Positions 48,388 to 56,920 of a stretch of 56,920 nt of DNA are shown in pieces (position 1 is the stretch's first letter; every line of letters begins with the position of its first letter). The notes below the pieces were generated by a model. The model had not been told where the DNA came from. It searched no databases and saw only the letters and a program-made list of their open reading frames with translations. Source of the stretch: Bodo saltans (lineage: Eukaryota; Euglenozoa; Kinetoplastea; Eubodonida; Bodonidae); NCBI GenBank assembly GCA_001460835.1, contig CYKH01001877.1, positions 1-56,920 on the forward strand, written 5' to 3'. Both the position numbers and the translations under genes were made by a program.

Positions 48388-51300
48388 ATGGCAACTCTCA
48401 AGCTGACCGCGGGGTCCCTCTCAGGGACTCTGTGGGCCTCCAATCGAGAACCCCCGCACCCTAAGAGCAACGGTCAATTTCTACACATCGGGATGGATAG
48501 CATTCACACAACTTGCGTTGCGTCCGATGTTGCGGATGTCATGCGCCACGGCATTGGCGCCTCTGACGGCTCGTTGTTTTTGCTGCACTGGAAGCGGAAT
48601 CGTGTGGCAATGATCGCCAAACTGCCTCAAGCTGTGACTTCCATTGCGTTTGCAACGCATCGACGTGATCACATCTTTTGTGCTTCGATGCAAAATATGT
48701 TTCTCGTGAATGTTGAGACGTGCCGAATAGAGAAAAAAACGCGTGCGCCACATTTGAATCAAATCATTCGAGCCTTGACACATGAGGCCCTTCCTACCAC
48801 CGTTGTGTCTGTGAGCTCCGACACGATCGCGCTGTGGGACGCGAATCAGCTGACATGCCGTCACAACACTCGTGAAAGCCTGAAGGCAAAGTCTACGCCA
48901 GCAAAGTTCATTGACGCCGTGTTGACAGAGCATGCGGTGTTTGCTGCGCAGTCGCTTCCCTCACCCATATGTCCTGCTGCCACAATCGGTGCAATAGTGA
49001 AGCTCTCCTCTGGAACGCTTGAGGTCATGAAACGGGTTGTGCTGGGGGAGGATCGAGTCCTTGGATGCGTCTCCAACGTGAGCCCAAACTGCATCGTTGC
49101 TGGTAACGCCAATGCCCCGGAGCTGCTTGTGTTTGACAATGAACTTAACAGCGTGTGTGCAGTGATGCTACCTGGATCGGCGTCCGTGAAGAAAATCACA
49201 GTCGTCGATGTTGACCTGATTGCCGCGCAAACCGCTGACGGACGAGTGTGGTTTGTTGTGGTCAGTCAGTACAGCGTGAGTTTTTCACTTGCACTACCTT
49301 TCTCGAACCCTGTCATCGGCATCGCTGCGTCACACGCGACGTACCTTACCATAGCTACTGCTGCTGAAGTGTATGTCTATCACTTGCCCTCTGTGAAACG
49401 ATTCTGTGATCGTACCACGGGTCAACTACAGCACAACGCTGCGTCTGGTGGTGGCACCGGCAGCTCCACCACCACAGTACTCCCGTTTGTCAGAACTGTG
49501 TCAGACACCACGCCGGACGTTGCCGCCGATGTTAGTGAATCCTACGAAGCCGCACTTCCTCGTCAGCCAATGCAAGCCGATGAAACGATTGTGACAACAG
49601 AATGGGTGAAGGCAAACCTTGTCTCGCATCACGATGCCACATCCGGTGCGCCACGAACTCTCCTTCTCCACGATGCTGTCAAGGCCTTGCACAATGAATC
49701 GATTCACAAGACTGGGGCTGCGGCGTCTTCGGCGCAACATAAAACTGCGGCTGCTCCGAAAGAAGCAACAGGCCATTCTCTCAATCGGGCAGCAGCGAGT
49801 TCGGGGAAGTCCGACAAGGCAGCGTCAAAGAAAGCAGCGACGTCTTCCTCTTCTGCCCCCTCCACCGCCCTCCCACGCCAAGCCAACATCACCGTCCGCA
49901 GCTTTCTTGATCACGAATCCCGCGCAGTCAACATGGATAAGCTGCGTGTGATGTTGATGCGTTACGGAATGTACCCGGAAAAATATCGCACGCTTATTTG
50001 GCGATTCCTCCTTCAGCTCCCAGAGAAGCGGTTCTTAGCACCGCAGTACCAAGCTCTGACAGAGAAGGGAGCTCATCCTGGCATTGAGACTCTGATGGAG
50101 CCGTTTCCCCTTCCACACAACAAGCAGCGCGCAACCTTCGAGGCGGCACTGTCTGCTCTTGCTTGGAACAGTCCAGTGTTATCTGTGGTGCACTTTGTGC
50201 CCAACCTCGTCTACCCGTTTGTTCAGTTGTACGGCAGCGACACGCAATCTGCCATTGAGGTATTCATGGCGGTGTTAACCAACTGGGGAAAAGAGTTCTT
50301 TTCGTACTACCCCCATCACCCCGTTGCCATTCTCAGCTTCCTCAATCACACTCTCAAATCTGAAGACCTAGAGCTGCATCAGCACCTGGAGGAGTGTGGT
50401 GTATCGGTAGAAAATTGGGGCTGGGAAGTCCTTCGATCGCTGTACACGGAGGTGCTCACGAGGAATGAGTGGCTGCAGGTCATGGACCACGCGTTCTCCA
50501 ACGAGCCCATTTGGCTGTTTCTGTTCCATGTGCGCTGGATCATCCAGCTCCGTGAAGTTCTTCTTCAGCTGCACGACTACGGTCAACTTGTGGCGATGTT
50601 CCGCAAGACAACGCCAACCAATCTGAACACGATGATTCACCAAGCCTATCAACTGCGTCAGAGGTGCCCTCTGGGAACGATTGTGGAACCGTATCTCACT
50701 TTCCGCACGTTCCGTGAGTATGCCTATCCTGTTGTGTTGGAGTGTGACGAGGCAGTGATCACCACGAAGCTACGAGAGTTGGAACGCATTGCTGGCCAAC
50801 AAGAGGAAGCGAAGACATCACAGAAACTGGTGATTGATATCAAAGGCCGAATTGCGCAAGCAGCAATGCTCGAAGATGCGTTTGTGGGGAAGCAGCGTGC
50901 CATGGTTGCAGCGAAGATGGAGGCGGCGAACGAAAGCTGGGTGCAACAAGTTCAGCTTGAGAAGGAACGTCAAAGCTGGGTGCAACAAGTTCAGCTTGAG
51001 AAGGAACGTCAACGTCTTCGAGACATCGAACACGAGACGAGGCTCATGGCCATGCAGGAGCAGCTACGCAGTGCCCAGCGGCTGGAAGGGCTTCAGCACG
51101 AAGTCAATGCGGCCTCACAATCCGCTCGTGATGCCGATGTAGACAGGAGGCGCGAGGTGACAAAATGGGATTTCTCTGACCGCATGTCGACGCAAGAGAT
51201 GACTCGCCTTGAGGCCGGTGCTCGTCTGAAACTTCAAACCATGTTGAAAACGACAGCGGTGCTTGCAGATGGAAGCAGTGCTGACGTTGTGCAACTTGCA

Positions 51301-52197
51301 GTTGATGAAGATGCTGTTCCACAAGTCCTCCCAGACTCTCTTATCGAGGAGCATTTGGCCGCAGAGCAGCTTCGCAAGCAGCAGTGGACTGCACCACCGC
51401 CACTTCCAGTGGTTCAATCTGTCCGTGCAACGAACTACCGGCACGATCGCGAGGCATCTTCGCCACCGCACCGCGACATTCAAACAATGACTGAGCTGCC
51501 CCCGTTACCACCAGCATCGTCATCTTCGTCGTGCAGTGCGAAGCCAGCGAGTCATGCCGCACCACAACCCCACGTGCATCATCACGTAGCTGTGGAGTAC
51601 AAAGGCGGCTCTGAAGATTCAGAAGCCCCACCACAGCCTCCTGAGAGCGGCTCTACCTCAACGTGTGCCTCGGATCCCCTTCACTACTATCAACAACTTC
51701 AACGCACCATTCAGCAAGGTGTCGCTCGTGCTCAGCGTGAGCAGAAGCAGCGCCTTGAAGCGTTAGAGTCCCGCTTCGCTCGTCACTTAGGCTCTGAGGG
51801 TGAAGAAGAATCAGGAGGCTCGTCGGAACTCACAGAAGTCGCCGTGGCGGACACGACATCCACCGCTGAGACCTCGTCTGGAGGCGGCTCTCGTGAACGA
51901 GCAGCTCACAGGACAACGACCACCACCACCACTACAATTCGACGCTCGCAGCAGCAGCAGCAACAGCATTACGATCTGCATGATGACATGGCTGATGATG
52001 ATGTTCATGTAGCGCGCAGCAATGTAGTCGTCGGACAGCAGCACCATCGCTTGCGGCACTCAGAAGAGCAAAGTCATCACATGCAGCACGCAACTGATGA
52101 ATCGTGCTCCCTCCTCGCCAGCTCAGGGGCCTCAACATCCATGACGAAAGCGTTGCTGAGGCCTCAAAATCCCGACTTTTTCAACTTCAAGAAGTAG
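48388..52197 (+). CDS. TBC1D31: TBC1D31-like WD40 plus TBC-domain protein (cilium/centriole)
   Basis: 1269 residues from ATG at MATLKLTAG. Residues 1-380 form a divergent WD40 propeller (for example TTVVSVSSDTIALWDANQL). A TBC domain follows at about 500-790 (MDKLRVMLMRYGMYPEKYRT LIWRFLLQLP in two runs, YPHHPVAILSFLNHTLKSED), then a coiled coil and a long disordered Ser/His-rich tail. The order of domains is that of vertebrate TBC1D31/WDR67, a centriolar-satellite protein needed for ciliogenesis. I do not see the IxxDxxR and YxQ catalytic fingers of active Rab-GAPs, as is known for this family, so a scaffold role is more likely. An exact 39-bp duplication lies in the coiled coil. The start at 48388 was preferred over earlier non-ATG extension. 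Confidence 0.88.
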   Translation: MATLKLTAGSLSGTLWASNREPPHPKSNGQFLHIGMDSIHTTCVASDVADVMRHGIGASDGSLFLLHWKRNRVAMIAKLPQAVTSIAFATHRRDHIFCASMQNMFLVNVETCRIEKKTRAPHLNQIIRALTHEALPTTVVSVSSDTIALWDANQLTCRHNTRESLKAKSTPAKFIDAVLTEHAVFAAQSLPSPICPAATIGAIVKLSSGTLEVMKRVVLGEDRVLGCVSNVSPNCIVAGNANAPELLVFDNELNSVCAVMLPGSASVKKITVVDVDLIAAQTADGRVWFVVVSQYSVSFSLALPFSNPVIGIAASHATYLTIATAAEVYVYHLPSVKRFCDRTTGQLQHNAASGGGTGSSTTTVLPFVRTVSDTTPDVAADVSESYEAALPRQPMQADETIVTTEWVKANLVSHHDATSGAPRTLLLHDAVKALHNESIHKTGAAASSAQHKTAAAPKEATGHSLNRAAASSGKSDKAASKKAATSSSSAPSTALPRQANITVRSFLDHESRAVNMDKLRVMLMRYGMYPEKYRTLIWRFLLQLPEKRFLAPQYQALTEKGAHPGIETLMEPFPLPHNKQRATFEAALSALAWNSPVLSVVHFVPNLVYPFVQLYGSDTQSAIEVFMAVLTNWGKEFFSYYPHHPVAILSFLNHTLKSEDLELHQHLEECGVSVENWGWEVLRSLYTEVLTRNEWLQVMDHAFSNEPIWLFLFHVRWIIQLREVLLQLHDYGQLVAMFRKTTPTNLNTMIHQAYQLRQRCPLGTIVEPYLTFRTFREYAYPVVLECDEAVITTKLRELERIAGQQEEAKTSQKLVIDIKGRIAQAAMLEDAFVGKQRAMVAAKMEAANESWVQQVQLEKERQSWVQQVQLEKERQRLRDIEHETRLMAMQEQLRSAQRLEGLQHEVNAASQSARDADVDRRREVTKWDFSDRMSTQEMTRLEAGARLKLQTMLKTTAVLADGSSADVVQLAVDEDAVPQVLPDSLIEEHLAAEQLRKQQWTAPPPLPVVQSVRATNYRHDREASSPPHRDIQTMTELPPLPPASSSSSCSAKPASHAAPQPHVHHHVAVEYKGGSEDSEAPPQPPESGSTSTCASDPLHYYQQLQRTIQQGVARAQREQKQRLEALESRFARHLGSEGEEESGGSSELTEVAVADTTSTAETSSGGGSRERAAHRTTTTTTTTIRRSQQQQQQHYDLHDDMADDDVHVARSNVVVGQQHHRLRHSEEQSHHMQHATDESCSLLASSGASTSMTKALLRPQNPDFFNFKK
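50935..51012 (+). repeat. 39-bp tandem repeat, two exact units in coding sequence
   Basis: Units 50935-50973 and 50974-51012 are identical and in frame, giving SWVQQVQLEKERQ twice within the coiled coil. A recent slippage-type duplication. Confidence 0.97.
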
Positions 52198-52525
52198 AAG
52201 TTGAGGCGGCGAACCATTGAATGCATAGAGAGATGATTGTGTATTCTCGTCAACTTTTGATTTGAATGAGAGAGAAACTTGTTTGGTTTATTGATAGAGT
52301 GCAACTCATCCCTTTTGGAATAGAACGAGACATGCCTGCCTGCGATGCGCGTGGCAATTGTCTGTTTAGAAAATGAACCAATTTCGGTTACATACAGCAC
52401 CAGCAATGAAATTAGTTTGAGGCTCTCGCGCAACCGACTCATCAACTGTTTCATTCAAGTGTCTCTTTCCTCTTCATTTTGTTCAGAGAAAAACGCAAAA
52501 CTCCTTTCACGGTCACAAAGCACCG
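52198..52525. other. Intergenic spacer
   Basis: About 330 bp with no gene. Its only clear signal is the pyrimidine tract and acceptor near the following ATG. Confidence 0.5.
52485..52486 (+). promoter_or_regulatory. Predicted trans-splice acceptor AG
   Basis: Directly follows the long CT/T tract 52461-52484 (gtctctttcctcttcatttt), 40 nt before the ATG at 52526. A classic arrangement. Confidence 0.5.
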
Positions 52526-55500
52526 ATGAGCATCGAAAGCTACCTCATGGAGCTGGTGTGCAGCACTCGTTGGATCTGCAATCATCTCTTAGCCACTGGT
52601 AACAGCACGGGAGAGCCCAGCTGGGTACAGAGGTACCCTGGCGATGCGGAGACGGCAAAGCAGGCGTTGTTTATGCTGTCCAAGACGCATAGTCACGTAG
52701 AGGATATGGAAGAGATACCCGAAGCCATTGTTGCCACCCTTTGTGAAGGTGCCTTGTACCTGTTGGCGTCGGAAGTGATATTAGGGCACTGCCCGCCCAC
52801 AATGCATCAGTTTCTGCAGCAGACGACCCTGCAGCGTCAACAAAGCGCTGCACAAGCTCAATTATTATTGTTGCGTTGGCTTTTGACCGCAGAGATTTTG
52901 CAGATCGATAATGTGATGGGCACTATCTTCGAAGATGCTGTGACGCTGGAAGATTACGCCACGGATTATGATGCGCACCTCGCCATCGCTCGCTACTTTG
53001 CACAAAGCGAACCCTTCTACCTTGGTGCCCATGTCATGATCCTCCGTGGCCTCATGTTACACTTCATCAACGACTCGCTTCAAGGAGAGGACGTTATGAA
53101 CCACTTGCAGCTTATTGCCCCCGATATTGTGGCTGGAGGTGGGGCTTCATCTGCCCTCATGATCGAAGACGCACTATTGCTGTGGATTCGAGGTGTGCTT
53201 GGCTTGTTTACCGCCGAGCTCAACTCCGCAGCGGCAAAACGCATTGTACAAGAAATTTGTCATGTCGACGACCTCTATCTGCACACGAACGACGGACGTG
53301 TGCTTGCTCTCGTGATCCATCATTATCAGCCGGCATTGGTCGATCTTAACTCCGTTCACTTCGCCACGCCGCTGAGTATGTGGCAACGGCAAGATAATTG
53401 GGCCCACATCATCCGCGCTGCGGAGGCGTTAGGGGTGTGGGTGGGCGTATTTGCCGATGAGATGGTCGCCCACGGCTTCGTTACGTTGCAGCAGCATCTC
53501 CTTCGCATCGTGCAAGATTTATTTCTCGTCTTGGCGTGCGATGCCGAGGACCAATACGAGACCCTCCGCAAGACTATCGAAGAGCGGGGAGGGAATCATC
53601 ACCATAACACTTCTGCTGTCGGAAGCGATAACGTGTCGTCGCTTGAGCTAGAAGGGCACACGACGTTCGTGGACAAGAACGTGATGCACAGCATGATGAT
53701 CACTTCGTCAACACCGCCTCCTCTTCTGAAATCTGGTGCGTCCTCCGTGTCGAAGGGCCGCCCTCCCACCAGTGCTGCGTATGAAACAGTGCGGGACACG
53801 GGAGATCATCCCTTCGACGGGCAGCAGCACCGTGAAACCATTCACTCACGGGAAACCATCGAGACGAACTCCTCCTCACCTCCGTTCCCAATCTCGCGTG
53901 ATGGAGGCGACGACCATCAGAGAGGAGGCGGTGCTGCTCACCACGATGATGATGGTGATGATGATGATGAGCCAGTCGATGTCGGGAACCAACACGGAGA
54001 CTTCAACTTTGTGATGACGGGTTTGTTTCTTCAAGGTGTCTCCATTCCCATTCAGCGGCAGAAGCAGTCGGTCGAGGAAGAAGCTCAGGTGCTCCAACCA
54101 ACCAGTGCAGCGACAACTCAAGCTGCTCTCCTCCCCAAGTCTGTCGAGATCCTTGCACCACCCCCCTCTACATCAGTGCTCGCAGCAAGCTCAACTTCTG
54201 TCACAGCGCTCCCTGCGCCATCTGATGAACCGCATAGGTCCGATTCCCCTGTACTTGTCGGTCGGAGCGCAGAGTTCCGGCGACTTAAGGTGCGTGAAGA
54301 CAACGCCGTCGCATCCAGTGTGGCCCATTTCAAGGATCTTCGAGGCCCTCAGCGAGCAGCCACCACAGCAGGTGGTCCACAACACCAACAGCCGATGCGT
54401 AAGTCCATGGTGCAGGGCTCTGTCGATGTGGAGGGGATCGAGAGTCTTCTTCAGGAGCTTGCCGCCATCACGAACGATTCATCTGTGGGGAAAGCACGGC
54501 CGATAGGGGGAGGTGAGCTGTCCGACCCTCTCGCTGAGGCAAGAGAGCAGAATCACGTCCTTCGCTGGGCACTTGAAGAACAGAAGCGCAAGGTTGCAGC
54601 GATGGTCGAGAAGCTTAGGCTGGGCATTCGAAAGCAGGAGTTCTCCGCGATCGTGAAGCACCTTAAGGGGCAAAAAGCAAGCGGTGCGCAGTCCCACGCT
54701 GCTCGCCTCGCGCCGTCAGTGCTGCGCAAGATGTCGCTAACCGGTGGAGTTGCGGCCACGGATGTATCGTTTGCTCAACACGATGATGGTCCAGAAGATG
54801 CTCAACGAATTGCCAGGCGAGAAGACAAATTCCGCCAATCGATGGAACACGTGAGAAGCTCTCAGCAGCGTTCGAACATCGCCGAGCGCATTGTGGTGTC
54901 CTCATCAACGACAACTGCTGCGACCACAACAACAGGGAAACAACAAAACCAAGCAGAACAACATCAAGTCGCTCCTATCCTGCCACAGTTGCCAGCTTCT
55001 ATGATCGCCAAGAATGCACGAGGGGGCTTGGCACTCAACTTTAGTACTGGCGGATTGGCGAAAAATATTGCAAGAGCTGCACTGGACTCCCCGTCAGAGC
55101 AGCACCGAGACGAGAAAAGCAACGACGATGCGTCGGATGGAATTGCACCTGTCAAGCTAGTGCCGCTAGAAAGTGTTCGGAATGCCCGAAAATTGTCAAC
55201 CGCGAATACTGTAGCACAGCAAAGGAAGCGGAGCAATTCTTCCGCTGAACCGTTAGCAGATGGTCAAGGAGGTGCAGAGGACGCACTTGGCTCTACTAAC
55301 GGGACAGCAAGCACAACAACGGCAGCCGCGCCAGTTGTCGTTAAGATCAAGAACAATAAATCAGTGATGGTTCTTGCGTTTAAGCATGTCTTGCTCACTG
55401 GCCAGCTGAACAAGGCCCCACTGGAGAAGGTGCTAAAGTTGGTGAGTGACCTCACCGAGGACGGTGGCCACCAATTCATTGTGCTGTTTAAAGACGAGTT

Positions 55501-55783
55501 TACACAACAATTCAAAGGGCTGTACACAGTGCGCCCGGATGCTGTGTTGGTGCGCATCTATGGATCAGGACCGTACATGGCGTATGTTGGTCCTCAACCA
55601 AACAATGAAAATGAGACAACTCTGTGGACGCAAGGTCTTCCTTACTTGTTTCCCAAGTTTTTCAAATTTGACTCTGGGAGCAAAACATTCCAGCAATTCT
55701 CGGCGAAGTGGGTGAATCAAGCCGCAGACGGTGTCGCATTTGCTGCTGCCAAGCCAAAGATGATTGATAGAGAGCGGTTCTGA
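52526..55783 (+). CDS. CAMSAP: CAMSAP/patronin homologue (CH and CKK domains)
   Basis: 1085 residues. CAMSAPs protect microtubule minus ends. The N-terminal region is helical, with a CAMSAP-type CH domain at about 210-335 (IEDALLLWIRGVLGLF, DDLYLHTNDGRVLALVIHHY, FATPLSMWQRQDNW). A long Ser/His/Asp-rich linker follows (HHDDDGDDDDEP), with a coiled coil near 670-715. The C-terminal CKK domain at about 940-1070 shows SVMVLAFKHVLLTGQLNKAP, GGHQFIVLFKDEFTQQFKGL, YTVRPDAVLVRIYGSGP and FFKFDSGSKTFQQFSAKWV, matching the tubulin-binding CKK pattern closely. The linker is disordered and probably a phosphorylation target. The gene sits between TBC1D31 and PIG-P; its role in the kinetoplastid subpellicular or flagellar microtubules is inferred. 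Confidence 0.9.
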   Translation: MSIESYLMELVCSTRWICNHLLATGNSTGEPSWVQRYPGDAETAKQALFMLSKTHSHVEDMEEIPEAIVATLCEGALYLLASEVILGHCPPTMHQFLQQTTLQRQQSAAQAQLLLLRWLLTAEILQIDNVMGTIFEDAVTLEDYATDYDAHLAIARYFAQSEPFYLGAHVMILRGLMLHFINDSLQGEDVMNHLQLIAPDIVAGGGASSALMIEDALLLWIRGVLGLFTAELNSAAAKRIVQEICHVDDLYLHTNDGRVLALVIHHYQPALVDLNSVHFATPLSMWQRQDNWAHIIRAAEALGVWVGVFADEMVAHGFVTLQQHLLRIVQDLFLVLACDAEDQYETLRKTIEERGGNHHHNTSAVGSDNVSSLELEGHTTFVDKNVMHSMMITSSTPPPLLKSGASSVSKGRPPTSAAYETVRDTGDHPFDGQQHRETIHSRETIETNSSSPPFPISRDGGDDHQRGGGAAHHDDDGDDDDEPVDVGNQHGDFNFVMTGLFLQGVSIPIQRQKQSVEEEAQVLQPTSAATTQAALLPKSVEILAPPPSTSVLAASSTSVTALPAPSDEPHRSDSPVLVGRSAEFRRLKVREDNAVASSVAHFKDLRGPQRAATTAGGPQHQQPMRKSMVQGSVDVEGIESLLQELAAITNDSSVGKARPIGGGELSDPLAEAREQNHVLRWALEEQKRKVAAMVEKLRLGIRKQEFSAIVKHLKGQKASGAQSHAARLAPSVLRKMSLTGGVAATDVSFAQHDDGPEDAQRIARREDKFRQSMEHVRSSQQRSNIAERIVVSSSTTTAATTTTGKQQNQAEQHQVAPILPQLPASMIAKNARGGLALNFSTGGLAKNIARAALDSPSEQHRDEKSNDDASDGIAPVKLVPLESVRNARKLSTANTVAQQRKRSNSSAEPLADGQGGAEDALGSTNGTASTTTAAAPVVVKIKNNKSVMVLAFKHVLLTGQLNKAPLEKVLKLVSDLTEDGGHQFIVLFKDEFTQQFKGLYTVRPDAVLVRIYGSGPYMAYVGPQPNNENETTLWTQGLPYLFPKFFKFDSGSKTFQQFSAKWVNQAADGVAFAAAKPKMIDRERF

Positions 55784-56095
55784 TATTTCTTGTTTCAACT
55801 TTGATGCTTTTTTTCTAAGTTGCGTCGATGTTGGCGCAACTTTCTTATTTTAGACGCACACAGTTAGTGTGCAAAGAACACAACAACGACAAGATAGAGT
55901 TGCTGCGACTACTTTTTTCTCCCAAAGTCGCTCTCGTTGTGTTGCAGTTTGTTTCCTACGCTCCAGCAGATACTTTCCATTTGTTTGAACAAAGGAAAAT
56001 AAACAGAAAAGTAAGCAGTGAAAACAATTGGTCGTACCACAAACCAAAAATAGAAACGAAGTAAAGACCCGCACAACCGTTGAAGACTTACTAAA
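55784..56095. other. Intergenic spacer
   Basis: About 310 bp with T-rich patches (55806-55816, 55912-55919) and no gene. Confidence 0.5.
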
Positions 56096-56521
56096 ATGCT
56101 TGACGCGCCACCAAAACCTGTTGCCGTCAAGGAACACCAAACTGCGATCAATGGCTTCATCTTTTGGGTCCTGACGTGGTTCGGACTTGGCATGTTTATC
56201 CTGTGGTCGACCTTCGATGAGCAAACATTGCACTACTGGCAATTCACATACTACCCCGATAAATATTGGGCCTTGGCGTGCCCAGCGATCTTCTGTATGT
56301 TGTTCTACTATGGGATGACAACGTACTACTTGTCGCACCTTCAGAACACAAAGCCTTTGACGGACGCGTTGTGCATTACCGATGGAGATGCACGCATCAA
56401 CGCCAAAACAGGACTTGGAGCGCTGACAGAAGGGTCAAAATCAACGTCCAGCAGCGTTCCTGCGATTAGCGACATTCCCGTAGGGGTAACGAGCCGAGTG
56501 CTGTTCCAACCGTGGAAGTGA
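56096..56521 (+). CDS. PIGP: PIG-P, subunit of the GPI GlcNAc-transferase
   Basis: 141 residues. PIG-P is a small ER membrane subunit of the complex that adds GlcNAc to phosphatidylinositol, the first step of GPI-anchor synthesis. Two membrane helices are visible at about 20-40 (FIFWVLTWFGLGMFILW) and 57-79 (WALACPAIFCMLFYYGM), joined by the HYWQFTYYPDKYW loop typical of the family. The C-terminal SDIPVGVTSRVLF matches the usual ISDIPISEVNQLLF-like ending. Length is normal. Kinetoplastids depend heavily on GPI anchors for surface coats. Confidence 0.9.
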   Translation: MLDAPPKPVAVKEHQTAINGFIFWVLTWFGLGMFILWSTFDEQTLHYWQFTYYPDKYWALACPAIFCMLFYYGMTTYYLSHLQNTKPLTDALCITDGDARINAKTGLGALTEGSKSTSSSVPAISDIPVGVTSRVLFQPWK

Positions 56522-56789
56522 GAGGAGGGTTCGAGAGACAAGCGAACATCCTCATTGTTTTGTCGTTGCTTTGGGTCCTTGTGATTCTTTTTTGCACAAT
56601 GGGTTTCTTTTTTAAGCTAAAGGGGGGGTAGGAATAAAGTACCCCCAGGAATAGGATACGGGTAGTATTAAGATATTATTGGACCACTTTTTTTCACTTT
56701 TTATTCGCCAGAAATAAAGTACCCCCCCAGTATTAGGGTATTACTGAAAAAAATTTCCAGGCCCCGCAGGGGAAATTTTTTTTTGAAAC
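56522..56789. other. Spacer with hairpins and a repeated motif
   Basis: The motif aataaagtaccccc occurs at 56633-56646 and again at 56713-56726. The first copy forms a hairpin with an upstream G run: GGGGGTA (56624-56630) pairs with TACCCCC (56640-56646). A second hairpin precedes the next ATG and is listed separately. The next gene may use the AG at 56710-56711 after the T-rich tract 56690-56705. Confidence 0.7.
56747..56782. repeat. Perfect 12-bp inverted repeat just before an ATG
   Basis: aaaaaaatttcc (56747-56758) and ggaaattttttt (56771-56782) are exact reverse complements around a 12-nt GC-rich loop. The ATG at 56790 follows 7 nt later. If transcribed, the 5' UTR would fold into this hairpin directly before the start codon, a possible translational control element. 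Confidence 0.85.
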
Positions 56790-56920
56790 ATGTCTACAAG
56801 CGAAGAATCTGGTGATGAAGTCGACCTTTTTGTAAGCGATGATGATGACGACGCGTACCAAATCAATGGTGACTACGAAGACTTCGTCGTTACACCTGCA
56901 AAGGAGCCCTTGCAGTTAGT
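56790..56920 (+). CDS. Acidic protein, 3' end beyond the window
   Basis: 43 codons from MSTSEESGDEVDLFVSDDDD to the window edge. It is highly acidic at first (DDDDDAY), followed by DYEDFVVTPAKEPLQL. The length of open frame and upstream acceptor-like AG support a gene start. The family cannot be named from this fragment. Confidence 0.6.
   Translation, partial: MSTSEESGDEVDLFVSDDDDDAYQINGDYEDFVVTPAKEPLQL

Noticed and set aside
56728-56746. TTAGGG within gtattagggtattactg as a telomere repeat
   Set aside because: A single unit, not an array.

Overview
The window reads as nuclear DNA of a kinetoplastid flagellate; a free-living bodonid such as Bodo saltans is my best guess. Every supported gene lies on the + strand with no visible introns. 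Genes are separated by T- or CT-rich spacers of the kind used for trans-splicing. The first 16 bases equal, from memory, the 3' end of a kinetoplastid spliced leader. No bacterial operon signals, tRNAs, rRNAs or CRISPR arrays were seen.

Region 1 (1-6453) is decayed and repeat-rich. It holds a frameshifted phospholipase D relic, an intact gene for a two-zinc-finger protein with a ParB/sulfiredoxin-like C-terminus, and a multiply broken Crinkler/RHS-type P-loop NTPase plus nuclease relic. Two pairs of direct repeats are present. In each pair a segment of about 35 bp is inverted in one copy relative to the other.

Region 2 (6454-24855) carries low-complexity proteins and enzymes. These are a GH47 alpha-mannosidase truncated by a duplicated block and a 300-N gap, a kinesin missing its N-terminus, a Fringe-like GT31 glycosyltransferase, a divergent hemerythrin and a threonine aldolase. 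Three proteins begin with a Gly-2/Cys dual-acylation signal. A 2.2-kb T-rich spacer ends the region.

Region 3 (24856-41003) is a typical housekeeping run: ribosome assembly factor Mrt4, a VPS9 Rab5-type GEF, a small coiled coil, cytochrome b5, a 1626-residue membrane/disordered protein, an epoxide-hydrolase-like alpha/beta hydrolase with a tandemly duplicated 3' end, a NAP-family histone chaperone, WDR55 and a Cys-rich small protein.

Region 4 (41755-48109) is the most unusual locus: a diflavin-type reductase with up to seven consecutive flavodoxin modules ahead of one FAD/NADPH module. It is interrupted by an in-frame TAG and by a frame-breaking 469-bp duplication. The first two flavodoxin modules encode identical protein over about 115 residues and differ only at synonymous sites.

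Region 5 (48388-56920) holds TBC1D31, a CAMSAP/patronin homologue with CH and CKK domains, PIG-P, and the start of an acidic protein. With the kinesin upstream this gives a microtubule/cilium flavour, but kinetoplastid transcription units are not functional operons, so adjacency alone says little.

Several local duplications (12367, 36547, 41887, 43179) break or extend genes. Each could be real or could be two haplotypes joined end to end by the assembler. The 300-N gap next to one of them shows that assembly problems do occur here.
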